From NCBI RefSeq assembly GCF_030580935.1, contig NZ_JAUQOM010000003.1:1-64000 (forward strand): DNA of 64,000 bases, read 5' to 3'. This DNA comes from Sphingobium cyanobacteriorum. GTDB lineage: Bacteria > Pseudomonadota > Alphaproteobacteria > Sphingomonadales > Sphingomonadaceae. Numbering within the stretch: position 1 is the first letter of the stretch; each line of letters opens with the position of its first letter. Below the pieces are notes generated by a model. The model searched no databases. It saw nothing but the letters and a program-made list of their open reading frames with translations, and was not told where the DNA came from. Positions 8,279-16,282 of the stretch are shown piece by piece. The position numbers and the translations under genes are program-made.

Positions 8279-8323
8279 CGTCCTGCTGTCCCCATGCGTC
8301 CGCACATGGCCGGTTGACGAGAA

Positions 8324-8338
8324 GTTCTTTATTTGTTC
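8324..8338 (+). promoter_or_regulatory. LexA (SOS) box over a leaderless promoter
   Basis: GTTC-TTTATTT-GTTC is an exact LexA consensus. It lies between a -35 TTGACG (8314-8319) and a -10-like TCTCAT (8337-8342) spaced by 17 bases. Transcription from this promoter would begin close to the ATG at 8349, so the mRNA would be leaderless. Confidence 0.7.
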
Positions 8339-8348
8339 TCATTAGCCC

Positions 8349-8588
8349 ATGCCCCGAATCTCCGACGATATCCTCCTCACCCATCTCGAAGTCGCGCTGG
8401 CCGTTGCGCCGGAGCACACGCTCGTCCGTCTCAATGCCGATGATCCACGCGCCCAGCGCAGCGCCAGGGTTGATCTGGCTCGTCATCTGGTCGAGCGCAT
8501 GCGCGGTTTCACCATCGAAGGCGACAGCCATGGCGGTCCAGGCGCGCAGCCGTGCCTGTTTCCGGGCGATCTGTCGCCGATCGGATGA
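8349..8588 (+). CDS. Small SOS-box-controlled protein of unknown function
   Basis: A 79-residue protein (MPRISDDILLTHLEVALAV...) with strongly GC-biased third positions and a helical, charged sequence (ARVDLARHLVERMRG). No domain is recognised. There is no Shine-Dalgarno; the start lies about seven bases after a -10-like element, consistent with a leaderless transcript. Support for the gene comes from codon bias and from the exact LexA box in its promoter. A longer minus-strand open frame across this region overlaps three better genes and was rejected. It converges on the DUF6961-like gene with 23 bases between the stops. Confidence 0.55.
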   Translation: MPRISDDILLTHLEVALAVAPEHTLVRLNADDPRAQRSARVDLARHLVERMRGFTIEGDSHGGPGAQPCLFPGDLSPIG

Positions 8589-8611
8589 ACTGGTAGTCTT
8601 CCCGAGGAGGG

Positions 8612-8809
8612 TTACTGTAGTGGCCGGTCCGGGGCGTTGGAGCTCAGCTGGACAATTCGCTCCGCAATAGCCTGCCATGTCCGAATGCCTTCCTCGTCGC
8701 CAGCAAGTGCGAGCGCCCCAATCTGCTCGGCGACGTGCAAGGGAGCCTTGTCCCCATGAGTTTGCAGGACATGGTTGGCGCAGGCCCAAAGCTCCCAGTC
8801 GCTCAGCAT
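8612..8809 (-). CDS. DUF6961-like small protein
   Basis: A 65-residue protein beginning MLSDWELWACANHVLQTHG, which matches my memory of DUF6961, a sphingomonad family with the WELWACAN signature, several conserved Trp/His positions and a C-terminal helix (AIAERIVQLSS). The function is unknown. Its ATG overlaps the stop of the preceding DUF5818-like gene (TGATG), so it is the last gene of the leftward S24 repressor operon. Its association with a self-cleaving repressor and an exported nuclease suggests an accessory or host-interaction role. Confidence 0.8.
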   Translation of the reverse strand: MLSDWELWACANHVLQTHGDKAPLHVAEQIGALALAGDEEGIRTWQAIAERIVQLSSNAPDRPLQ

Positions 8810-9114
8810 CAGCCCAGCACGCTGACAACACCGCTAACCGCCGCGTAGAGACCGTAGGCGACGAAGGCTGCGGCAAGGAGCAATTCGAGGCGGAATTTGA
8901 AGACAGACGGTCGAGGCTGTCCGGCTGGCCATATCTGGTCACAGACAAACCCGTTGAACCCCGAAAGCTCCCCGACCACTTCAACGCGAGAGCCAATGAA
9001 TTTGCGTACCTGGCGGGTGTTGTCGAGTTCCCAGATCCCGCCACCGTGAGTTCGCAGCACCGGTCCGTTGGCCGCCCGTTCGACGACGCCGGCCAGATGC
9101 AAGGCACTGGTCAC
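8809..9114 (-). CDS. DUF5818-like protein with C-terminal membrane segment
   Basis: A 101-residue protein with a small beta-barrel-like part, HLAGVVERAANGPVLRTHGG, and VEVVGELSGFNGFVCDQIW, typical of DUF5818 (an OB-like domain common in sphingomonads). A hydrophobic helix at the end, LLLAAAFVAYGLYAAVSGVV, probably anchors it in the inner membrane. The GTG at 9114 was chosen because it overlaps the stop of the nuclease gene (GTGA), the same coupling seen across this operon; the longer frame to 9180 would cut into the nuclease gene without a ribosome site. The function is unknown. Confidence 0.75.
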   Translation of the reverse strand: MTSALHLAGVVERAANGPVLRTHGGGIWELDNTRQVRKFIGSRVEVVGELSGFNGFVCDQIWPAGQPRPSVFKFRLELLLAAAFVAYGLYAAVSGVVSVLG

Positions 9115-9536
9115 CGGCAAGCCGGGCCTTTCCAATAGCGATCCCAGCGCAGGACCGTGCCGGTCTTGATCATGGCGCATGACAGATCAGCACCTGACGG
9201 CAGACGGCACCAGGCAGCGGTCCTGTTTCCGCCAGCGGCCCCCTCGGATCGGCATGTCAGCCGCGGACCTCTGACTACCACGTGGCCGGTTGAGATCGTG
9301 CCCTTCGCGCCGCCCATCAGCCGTACCAGCGCATCGCGTGCCTCAAGCGCCGTGGCAGCGGGGCAGGGTTGATTGGTGCGGCATGTGCCGTCCATTTCCC
9401 GGGCCGCGATGCCCGCGATCCTCAGGTGAGGGCCTTCCGCACACCAGACCGGACCATCACCATCCCAGACATGAGTGGGCGTGCAGGTAAATGTCTGCCC
9501 GGAAGCGACGATCGAAGCGGCAACCAGGGTAAGCAT
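9111..9536 (-). CDS. Exported SNase-like (thermonuclease family) protein
   Basis: A 141-residue protein with a short signal peptide (MLTLVAASIVASGQTF) followed by a staphylococcal-nuclease-like OB domain: VWDGDGPVWC, LRIAGIAAREMDG (the RLxGIDAPE-like loop with Arg and Glu conserved) and WCRLPSGADLSCAMIKTGTVLRW. Six or more cysteines suggest disulfides and a periplasmic or outer location. Homologues in alphaproteobacterial mobile elements are annotated as thermonucleases; whether it cuts nucleic acid is not certain because the Asp of the metal site is not obvious. It starts 12 bases after the S24 repressor gene and is coupled to the DUF5818-like gene. Confidence 0.8.
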   Translation of the reverse strand: MLTLVAASIVASGQTFTCTPTHVWDGDGPVWCAEGPHLRIAGIAAREMDGTCRTNQPCPAATALEARDALVRLMGGAKGTISTGHVVVRGPRLTCRSEGAAGGNRTAAWCRLPSGADLSCAMIKTGTVLRWDRYWKGPACR

Positions 9537-9548
9537 CAGAATGCCACC

Positions 9549-10190
9549 TTAGAGCGCCCGTCCGAACCAGAGAACCCGTCCGACGATATTGAGCGTGCGT
9601 TTCTCGAGGCCGCGCCAGCTTGGATAGGCCGGGTTGTCGCTCAGAACCGACGCCCGCTTGCCCTGCGGTTCGAGGGCAATGCGCTTTACGCTCAACATGT
9701 CGTCCATCCGCAGGACATAGATCCCGTCTCTCAGCCGCGACTGGCCATCCCCGAGATCGACCATAACCTCGTCGCCATCGTGGAGGGTTGGCTCCATGGA
9801 GTCGCCATGGACCGCGATAATCGAGAGGCTCGATGCCTTGCTCGCGGTCAGTCGGCGCAGCCACTTCTCGTCGAAGCCGAACTGCGCGGATTTGGCTTCC
9901 ATTTCGGCCAGAGCGCCGTGGCCGGCTGATGCCTCGACATTGAGCAAAGGCACATGGACGAGCTCGACCACCGGGCCTGAGCGGCGGGCAGGGGCTCCAA
10001 GAACCTTCTCATCGACTCCGAAAAATCGTGCCAGAACCGAGCGATCCTGCTCGTCCAGCTGCCTCGGACTGCCGCGCCGAATGTACTGCTGGATGTAAGC
10101 GGCATTGCGCCCCAGCAGGCGCGAAACCGAGGAGTAATTCACCCCTCGTTGCTGGATCAGTTCGTCCAGGGCTCTCCGTGCGTCGTCCAT
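9549..10190 (-). CDS. S24 (LexA/CI-like) self-cleaving repressor
   Basis: A 213-residue repressor. Residues 1-60 form an HTH domain (VNYSSVSRLLGRNAAYIQQ), and residues 78-213 a LexA-type S24 peptidase: cleavage pair Ala89-Gly90 in VEASAGHGAL, catalytic Ser131 in HGDSMEPT and Lys169 in LSVKRIAL. The geometry is close to that of LexA, so RecA-stimulated self-cleavage is expected. The ATG at 10190 leads straight into the HTH. Its divergent promoter carries two inverted repeats of CTAGGA/TCCTAG (10216-10234, 10238-10254) and a LexA box (10258-10272), so it is probably autoregulated and also SOS-linked. It heads the operon with the nuclease, DUF5818-like and DUF6961-like genes. It is a candidate master switch for transfer genes; that role is inferred. 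Confidence 0.9.
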   Translation of the reverse strand: MDDARRALDELIQQRGVNYSSVSRLLGRNAAYIQQYIRRGSPRQLDEQDRSVLARFFGVDEKVLGAPARRSGPVVELVHVPLLNVEASAGHGALAEMEAKSAQFGFDEKWLRRLTASKASSLSIIAVHGDSMEPTLHDGDEVMVDLGDGQSRLRDGIYVLRMDDMLSVKRIALEPQGKRASVLSDNPAYPSWRGLEKRTLNIVGRVLWFGRAL

Positions 10191-10215
10191 GACTGCCAGT
10201 CCTATCGCGGGCACC

Positions 10216-10234
10216 TAGGAAAATCGATCCTAGA
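10216..10234. promoter_or_regulatory. Operator-like inverted repeat 1
   Basis: CTAGGA-N7-TCCTAG in the region between the S24 repressor gene and the divergent small HTH gene. It is probably the repressor's own operator, by position. Confidence 0.6.
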
Positions 10235-10237
10235 CTC

Positions 10238-10254
10238 TAGGAAGCCTTCCTAGT
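10238..10254. promoter_or_regulatory. Operator-like inverted repeat 2
   Basis: CTAGGAAG-C-CTTCCTAG, two perfect 8-base arms around one base. It lies three bases from the first repeat, so the two could be bound cooperatively, as for CI-type repressors. Confidence 0.65.
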
Positions 10255-10257
10255 AAG

Positions 10258-10272
10258 AACATAACAAGAACG
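10258..10272 (-). promoter_or_regulatory. LexA (SOS) box between the S24 repressor and the small HTH gene
   Basis: GAAC-ATAACAA-GAAC is the reverse form of GTTC-N7-GTTC. It lies four bases past the second CTAGGA repeat and 18 bases before the + strand start at 10291, so it could control both directions. Confidence 0.7.
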
Positions 10273-10290
10273 CAAGCTTAAAGCGAGTCT

Positions 10291-10485
10291 ATGGCGATGG
10301 AGCTACTGGAGCAGATCGAGGCATATCTGGCGCAAACACGGACGTCGCCGAGCACCTTCGGTCGGCACGTCGTGGCAGATCCTCGTTTCGTTCAGGACCT
10401 TCGGGACGGGCGCAGGCCGCGCCGGAAGACCTGCCAGAAAGTGTCGGAATTCCTTGCGAGCTCAGAGGCAGTTAGCCGCAGGTAG
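10291..10485 (+). CDS. Small HTH-like protein, divergent from the S24 repressor
   Basis: A 64-residue protein (62 if the second ATG at 10297 is used). The segment SPSTFGRHVVADPRFVQDLRDGRRPRRKT fits a short helix-turn-helix of the kind found in small alphaproteobacterial regulators that read like a Cro protein; the second half is Arg-rich. Its divergence from an S24 repressor over shared operator repeats and a LexA box is the arrangement of a CI/Cro-type switch, but that reading is inferred. No clear Shine-Dalgarno is present. Confidence 0.65.
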   Translation: MAMELLEQIEAYLAQTRTSPSTFGRHVVADPRFVQDLRDGRRPRRKTCQKVSEFLASSEAVSRR

Positions 10486-10560
10486 ATTAGCGAAATCAGG
10501 GCCAGCAGCTTTCCGAATCTCGTTGCCTCGACATCAAGCATCCATTACGCTTACCCATAC

Positions 10561-10584
10561 AGAAACTGGTTTAGCCCAGTTTCT
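10561..10584. promoter_or_regulatory. BrxR operator-like inverted repeat
   Basis: AGAAACTGG (10561-10569) and CCAGTTTCT (10576-10584) are perfect 9-base arms six bases apart, 14 bases before the brxR ATG. BrxR-family WYL regulators are known to bind inverted repeats next to their own gene and repress BREX, so this is the obvious candidate site. Confidence 0.65.
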
Positions 10585-10598
10585 TGGGGGATCTGGGA

Positions 10599-11471
10599 AT
10601 GGAAAGCGATTCGGGATTGAGGCGCGGGGTTGAGAGCCGCCTTGAATTCATCGAATTCAGGCTCTTCTGGGAAGGGCATGTCAACCGGAGTGACCTGATC
10701 GAAGTTTTCGGCGTTTCGATCAACCAGGCTTCGACGGATCTGAACAGATATCTCGGCTTGGCTGAAGCGAACATGGTCTACGACAAGAGCGCTAGGACTT
10801 ACGTTCGTAGCTCGTCGTTCACCCCCGTATTCCACCAGCCCGACGCAGCTCAGTATCTCTCCCAGCTCAGATCGCTCTCTGACGGAATCATTAGCGCCGA
10901 CGACAGCTGGATCGGAGGCTTGCCCAGTTTCGCCTGTGCCCCGACGCCCGCCCGGGGTGTATCGCCCAAAACTCTGAGGGCCATCGTAACGGCGATCAAG
11001 CGGCACGAGGCGATCGAAGTCTTCTACCAATCGATGTCTTCCCTTGAGCCTGCTTGGCGGTGGATCGAACCTCATGCCTTGGTGTTTGACGGCTTCAGAT
11101 GGCATGCTCGCGCGCATTGCCCACGCAGCAGCGCCTTCAAGGACTTTGTTCTCTCGCGCATCACCGATACGCGCTCATCGAAGCCGGCAGATGCTAGGCC
11201 TTCAGGCGATAGCGAATGGGAAGAGCAGGTTGAGCTGCAGATCGCGCCTCATCCCGAATTGAGTGCTGGTCAGCGCAAGGCGATCGAGCTCGACTACGGA
11301 ATGGAAAGGGGCGTGACGACCATCCCGGTTCGAAGGGCTCTCCTCTACTACGCACTGAAGCGCCTTGGGTTGGACACCGATCCGGCAGCCCGTAGGCCCC
11401 AGGACCAGCAGATTGTGCTCTTGAACGCGGCCGAGGTGGCGCTCTCGCTCGGGAACGGCGCCAACTTATGA
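10599..11471 (+). CDS. brxR: BrxR, WYL-domain regulator of BREX
   Basis: A 290-residue regulator with an N-terminal winged helix (RLEFIEFRLFWEGHVNRSDL, then ASTDLNRYLGLAE) and a WYL domain in the middle (AIEVFYQSMSSL, WRWIEPHALVFDGFRWHAR). The family usually represses the BREX operon until phage or other signals relieve it. The ATG at 10599 follows GGGGG; a TTG at 10584 in the same frame lies inside the operator repeat and was not used. The stop overlaps brxA by ATGA, so the regulator is transcribed with the genes it probably controls. Confidence 0.85.
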   Translation: MESDSGLRRGVESRLEFIEFRLFWEGHVNRSDLIEVFGVSINQASTDLNRYLGLAEANMVYDKSARTYVRSSSFTPVFHQPDAAQYLSQLRSLSDGIISADDSWIGGLPSFACAPTPARGVSPKTLRAIVTAIKRHEAIEVFYQSMSSLEPAWRWIEPHALVFDGFRWHARAHCPRSSAFKDFVLSRITDTRSSKPADARPSGDSEWEEQVELQIAPHPELSAGQRKAIELDYGMERGVTTIPVRRALLYYALKRLGLDTDPAARRPQDQQIVLLNAAEVALSLGNGANL

Positions 11472-12091
11472 CTCAGAAGGCAAATACCTCAAAATATCGG
11501 ATGTCCTTCGGCACCGGCGGCCTGTTCCTGAACGAGAGCGTTGCGATCGCACGCCTCTATCAAGAGCTAGGAGACTGGACTGCGGTCAAGAAGGCTGCGG
11601 GAGCAAAGGGCGTCATTCCATTCCGCAAACAGTCATCGGTGACCCGCTCGGTCCGGGAGATCGCCAATCGCCTCGAAGTTCTCAAGGCGGATGAGATCGA
11701 TCTGCTTTGTCATGGTGATTACGCGGATCAGCTTTCGGTCCTCTGGCTGGCACTGTGCCGGGGCTATCGGTTCATCGGTGAGTTCGCGGTTGAACTCCTG
11801 TCCGAGCGTTTTCTAAGTTTCCGCACCCACATCACCTACGACGACTTCGATGCGTTCTACGCGGCCAAGGCTGAATGGGAGCCAGAAATCGAAGCGATCA
11901 GCAGTTCGACCCGCGAAAAACTGCGTCAGATCCTGTTTAGGCTCATGAGAGAGGCGGGGATCCTTAACCAGGAGGATCACATTTGTCGGGCGCTGCTCTC
12001 GCCGAGCTTCACGGCCCTGATGGCTCAATCTGACCCGCATGAACTGCGATATTTCCCGGGCGCGGAGCTCGGCAGGCAAAGGGACGCCTGA
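11468..12091 (+). CDS. brxA: BREX protein BrxA (DUF1819)
   Basis: BrxA is a 207-residue BREX core protein of the DUF1819 family, with the family opening YRMSFGTGGLFLNESVAIA and the mid-region FIGEFAVELLSERFL. In other type 1 systems it is a small DNA-binding protein of still unclear job. Length matches the family (about 200). It begins at an ATGA overlap with brxR, and its stop overlaps brxB by one base (TGATG), which is the tight spacing of a single operon. Confidence 0.93.
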   Translation: MTQKANTSKYRMSFGTGGLFLNESVAIARLYQELGDWTAVKKAAGAKGVIPFRKQSSVTRSVREIANRLEVLKADEIDLLCHGDYADQLSVLWLALCRGYRFIGEFAVELLSERFLSFRTHITYDDFDAFYAAKAEWEPEIEAISSSTREKLRQILFRLMREAGILNQEDHICRALLSPSFTALMAQSDPHELRYFPGAELGRQRDA

Positions 12092-12702
12092 TGACAAGAG
12101 ATACAAACACGATGACGCCTCGAGAGCGTCAGGACCATTTGCTGGAAGTCGTTTCAAGCCAGCGTTTTCTCAGGAAGCTGGGCCTGGGGAACGAGGTTCC
12201 TTTCTTCATCTGCCCTTTCCCGGCCAGCGACGCTGTGGACATGGAACAGGTGCGGGGCCAGCTGGTCAGACAGCTCGCTAATCGCGGCGTCACGGCACTG
12301 GACGTCAATCTCTATGATCTGGCTATCGATATACTCCGCGAGCGCGGGATCTGGGATGAGCTGATCGATGCCGAACCGGGGGTAACAAAGGACGAGCTGC
12401 AAGAGCTTTTGCAGAATGTCCTTGATCCCGAGACCCACCTCATCCCCGAAATCGGCAAGAGGCTGGCAAGCCAGACGTTTGACGTCCTGTTCCTTTCCGG
12501 CGTGGGCGAAGTCTTCCCCTATATCCGTTCGCATAACGTGCTGAACAATCTGCAGAGCACGGCCAAGGAAAAGCCAACGCTGATGTTTTTCCCTGGAAAC
12601 TACACACACGCGTTGGCCAGCGGGGCTTCGCTGGATCTGTTCGGAATTCTGCACGACGACAAATATTATCGTGCATTCAACATCTTCAATTACGAGGTCT
12701 GA
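12091..12702 (+). CDS. brxB: BREX protein BrxB (DUF1788)
   Basis: BrxB, 203 residues, has the DUF1788 signature: FFICPFPASDA, LFLSGVGEVFPYIRSHNVLNNLQ and LMFFPGNYTHALASGASL, ending in the family tail YYRAFNIFNYEV. BrxB is required for BREX defence and methylation in studied systems and is thought to be part of the core complex with PglX and PglZ. Its start overlaps brxA (TGATG), and its stop lies 10 bases before brxC. Confidence 0.93.
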   Translation: MTRDTNTMTPRERQDHLLEVVSSQRFLRKLGLGNEVPFFICPFPASDAVDMEQVRGQLVRQLANRGVTALDVNLYDLAIDILRERGIWDELIDAEPGVTKDELQELLQNVLDPETHLIPEIGKRLASQTFDVLFLSGVGEVFPYIRSHNVLNNLQSTAKEKPTLMFFPGNYTHALASGASLDLFGILHDDKYYRAFNIFNYEV

Positions 12703-12712
12703 GGGGGCTGAT

Positions 12713-15700
12713 ATGACCATTTTGCGCGACATATTTGAAAAGCCCGTCGACCGTCCGATTGAAGGCGTCATCAAGGCAGACGATGACGCGAGCCTGCGGA
12801 TTGAGCTCGAGGAATACGTTCTCACCAACGAGATCGAGAAGCAGATCGAGAAGTTTCTCGACGCCTACAAAAACTACACAACCGCCAATGGCGTCTGGAT
12901 CTCCGGCTTTTTCGGTTCTGGCAAATCGCACCTTCTCAAGATGCTGGCGATGGTCCTCGAGAACCGCAAGGTCGACGGAGCAACGGCCTATGAGCTGTTC
13001 AAGGACAAATGCGCGGATAACGAAATCCTCTCAGCCGACCTGAAGCGTGCAGTTTCGATCCCGTCGAGGAGCATCCTGTTCAACATCGACCAGAAGGCCG
13101 ATGTCATTTCCAAGGACCAGATCGACGCGCTGCTATCGGTCTTCCAGAAGGTCTTTGACGAGGCCTGCGGCTACTATGGCAAGCAGGCTCATATTGCCCA
13201 GTTCGAGCGCGATCTCGACAGCCGCAATGTCTTCAGCGCCTTTAGAGAGGCCTATCAGGCGATTGCCGGCAAGCCGTGGGAGCGCGGGCGGGAGCAAGCC
13301 CTGCTTGAGGGCAGCAACATCGCCAATGCTTATGCAAAGGCGACCGGCGCCGATGCGTCAGAGGCAGCCGGGATTCTCACCAAGTACCGCTCGGATTACA
13401 AGGTTTCGATCGAAGATTTCGCCGACAAGGTGAAGGCTTACATCGATGCTCAAGGCAAGGATTTTCGCCTCAATTTCTTCGTTGACGAGGTCGGCCAGTA
13501 CATCGCTGACAACGTCAAGCTGATGACCAATCTCCAGACAATCGCCGAGAGTCTGAACACCAAATGCCGCGGGCGGGCATGGATCATCGTTACCGCGCAG
13601 CAGGACATGAATGCCGTCATCGGCGACATGAACGAGCGGCAGGAAAACGACTTTTCCAAGATCCAGGCGCGTTTTGCCAACCGGATGCCGCTCAACAGCG
13701 CGGACGTGGCAGAGGTGATCCAGAAACGCCTGCTGAAAAAGACTGAACTAGGGGTTGGGAGCCTCTCGGATCTGTACCGCCGCGAGAGCAACAACATGCG
13801 TACGTTGTTCGATTTTGCGGATGGTTCGATCCATCTGAAGAACTTCGAGGACCGCGACCACTTCATCCACAGCTACCCATTCATCCCGTATCAGTACCCA
13901 CTGTTCCAGATGGCCATCCAGGGGCTGTCGCAGCACAACGCGTTTGAAGGCCGGCACAGTTCGGTCGGCGAGCGTTCGATGCTGGGCGTGTTTCAGGAGG
14001 TCGCCATTCATCTGGCTGAACTGGAGCTTGGCCAGATTGCGACCTTCGATCTCATGTTTGAGGGGATCCGAACGGCACTCAAATCCAGCGTTCAGCAATC
14101 CATCCAGATTGCCGAACGAAACCTTGGGGACGATTTCGCCACGCGCATTCTGAAGGCCCTGTTTCTCGTCAAATATGTGAAGCCCTTCAAGCCGACGGCC
14201 CGCAATATCGCGATCCTCATGCGCGAGAAGTTTGACGAGGATGAGACCGCGCTCAAACGCCGGGTCGAGGCGGCTCTGAGCCTGCTCGAGCAAAACACCT
14301 ACATCCAGCGCAATGGCGACCTCTTCGAATTCCTGACCGACGAGGAAAAGGATGTCGAACAGGAGATCAAAAACGTCGATGTCGATGCCACCGAGGTCGC
14401 TCGGGAATTGGAAGCGCTGATCTTTGATGGAGTCATCAAGGACCGTAAGATCCGTCATGACGGGGCGGCCCATGACTACTCATTTGCCCGCAAGCTCGAC
14501 GACCGCCTTCAAGGACGGGATTACGAGCTTTCGATCAATGTGGTCACGCCTTTCCACGAGCATAGCGGCAACGCCGAGGCGCTGCGTATGGGCAGCATGT
14601 CAAACGACGAACTGGTGATCCTGCTCAAGGCAGACGACCGCTTCGCCCGTGACCTGGTGATGTACAAGCAGACAGAGAAGTATGTCCGCCAGACCCGGGC
14701 GACCGCTCCCCAAGCCTCGATTGAACGGATCATCAGCGAGAAGGGGCAACAGAACGCGAACCGCTACAGAGATATTTCAACTCGGGCGAGAACGCTGGTT
14801 GCGGACGCGCAGCTGTTCGTCCGCGGTGAGGAACTGGATTTGCGCGGCGAAGATCCACAGGCGCGAGTCCGGCGCGCATTCCAGATGCTGGTCGACAAGG
14901 TCTACACCAATCTGCCGATGCTGCGCGGTGCGACCTATGCCGAAACCGATATCGGCCGCTTCCTGAGGCAGACCAATGACGGTGCGCTGATCTCGGGTGC
15001 CAGCAACCTGACCGAAGCCGAGCAGGAAATCCTGAACTTTGCACAAGGCAACGTCCGCACCGGTGTTCGCACGTCGGTCAAGGCGATCGTCGAGAAGTTC
15101 GAAGTCAAGCCCTATGGCTGGTCCAATGCCGCGATCCTCTGCACTGTCGCCAGCCTATTTGCCCACGGCAAGCTGGAAGCCCGCTCGGATGGCGCTCCGC
15201 TGGAAGGGGATGCGCTGGAAAAGGCGCTGAAGAATGCGCATGCACTGGCGAACATAGTTCTCGATCTGCAGGTAGAGTTCACCGCTAACCAAGTGCGCAC
15301 CCTGCGGGAATTCCATGCCGAAATGTTCGACAGCCAGCCTGTCGCTTCAGAGGCAAAGGCCCTCGGCAAGGAAACGGGAGAGGCTATCACGAAGCTGGTG
15401 GCTGAGCTGGTAGCGCTTGAGGAACGGCTCAAGGACTACCCGTTCCTCGCGGCGATCACACCGGTCATTGCAAAACTGCGCGAGGTGGAGGGCAAGGCAT
15501 ATGGCTGGTACTTCACCGACCTCCCTCGCCATGCAGACGCATTGCTCGATGCGAAGGAGCAGGTCATTGACCCTATCCGACGCTTTATGGGCGGGGCCCA
15601 GCGTAAGATCTATGATGAGGCCCGGAACTTCCTTGCCGAGCAGGTAACGAACCTGTCCTACACCGGCAGCACTCAGGCCGAGGCCATCCGGTCAGTTCTG

Positions 15701-16282
15701 GCCGATCCGCTCTGCTACAAGGGCAATGCGATCCAGCAGGTAAAGGCAGAGCTCGACAAGCTGCGTGCCAGTGTCGATGCCTTGCTGGTGCAGGAGCGGG
15801 ATAGTGCTCTTAAGGGTCTGGCCGAGCTTAAGGCCAAGATCGAAGCCGTACCAGAATTCAAGCAGCTGGATGCCGCAGCCAAGGCTGGGATCCTCAGCGA
15901 GTGCGAGGCCGCTGAGACCAGCGTCCGCAATGCCAAACTGGTGGCTATGATCCGCGAGCGTACCGCCAATTTCCGCTCGGAAACCTATCCAGCATTGCTT
16001 GGAAAGGTCGCCCGGCTGGCCACGCCAACGGCGCCGCCAGCACCTCCCGCCAACGAACCGCACCAGTCGGAGGAAAGCGCGGTGCAAGAAGCGCCCGCAG
16101 GAGGGATCACGCCGCAGCCAGTTCCGCCTCCTTCGCCAGTGGAGTATGTTTCGACTGCCAATCTCAAGGTCAGCTTCGCCAGCCCGTATCTCGCCAGCGA
16201 GGCGGACGTCGAGACGTATTTGCAATCCTACCGCGAAACCCTGCTCGCCGAAATTCGCAGCGGCAAGAGGATCACGGTCTGA
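12713..16282 (+). CDS. brxC: BREX protein BrxC, large P-loop ATPase
   Basis: BrxC is the large ATPase (DUF499/PglY-like) of type 1 BREX. At 1189 residues it has the usual size, with a Walker A GFFGSGKSHLL near residues 64-74, and the family start IFEKPVDRPIEGVIKADDD. A Pro/Ala-rich linker near residues 1100-1150 precedes a final conserved part (ASEADVETYLQSYRETLL). The ATG at 12713 follows GAGGGG; an earlier GTG at 12671 lies inside brxB and was rejected. It ends with a TGATG overlap onto the extra ATPase, an insertion point in BREX operons. Confidence 0.93.
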   Translation: MTILRDIFEKPVDRPIEGVIKADDDASLRIELEEYVLTNEIEKQIEKFLDAYKNYTTANGVWISGFFGSGKSHLLKMLAMVLENRKVDGATAYELFKDKCADNEILSADLKRAVSIPSRSILFNIDQKADVISKDQIDALLSVFQKVFDEACGYYGKQAHIAQFERDLDSRNVFSAFREAYQAIAGKPWERGREQALLEGSNIANAYAKATGADASEAAGILTKYRSDYKVSIEDFADKVKAYIDAQGKDFRLNFFVDEVGQYIADNVKLMTNLQTIAESLNTKCRGRAWIIVTAQQDMNAVIGDMNERQENDFSKIQARFANRMPLNSADVAEVIQKRLLKKTELGVGSLSDLYRRESNNMRTLFDFADGSIHLKNFEDRDHFIHSYPFIPYQYPLFQMAIQGLSQHNAFEGRHSSVGERSMLGVFQEVAIHLAELELGQIATFDLMFEGIRTALKSSVQQSIQIAERNLGDDFATRILKALFLVKYVKPFKPTARNIAILMREKFDEDETALKRRVEAALSLLEQNTYIQRNGDLFEFLTDEEKDVEQEIKNVDVDATEVARELEALIFDGVIKDRKIRHDGAAHDYSFARKLDDRLQGRDYELSINVVTPFHEHSGNAEALRMGSMSNDELVILLKADDRFARDLVMYKQTEKYVRQTRATAPQASIERIISEKGQQNANRYRDISTRARTLVADAQLFVRGEELDLRGEDPQARVRRAFQMLVDKVYTNLPMLRGATYAETDIGRFLRQTNDGALISGASNLTEAEQEILNFAQGNVRTGVRTSVKAIVEKFEVKPYGWSNAAILCTVASLFAHGKLEARSDGAPLEGDALEKALKNAHALANIVLDLQVEFTANQVRTLREFHAEMFDSQPVASEAKALGKETGEAITKLVAELVALEERLKDYPFLAAITPVIAKLREVEGKAYGWYFTDLPRHADALLDAKEQVIDPIRRFMGGAQRKIYDEARNFLAEQVTNLSYTGSTQAEAIRSVLADPLCYKGNAIQQVKAELDKLRASVDALLVQERDSALKGLAELKAKIEAVPEFKQLDAAAKAGILSECEAAETSVRNAKLVAMIRERTANFRSETYPALLGKVARLATPTAPPAPPANEPHQSEESAVQEAPAGGITPQPVPPPSPVEYVSTANLKVSFASPYLASEADVETYLQSYRETLLAEIRSGKRITV

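Noticed and set aside
8250..9107. A 285-residue open frame on - across the DUF5818- and DUF6961-like genes
   Set aside because: Three smaller frames have recognisable families or a promoter, and overlapping start/stop coupling; this one has neither.
10584..10598. TTG start for brxR at 10584
   Set aside because: It lies on the edge of the operator repeat; the ATG at 10599 has GGGGG upstream and suits the winged-helix start.
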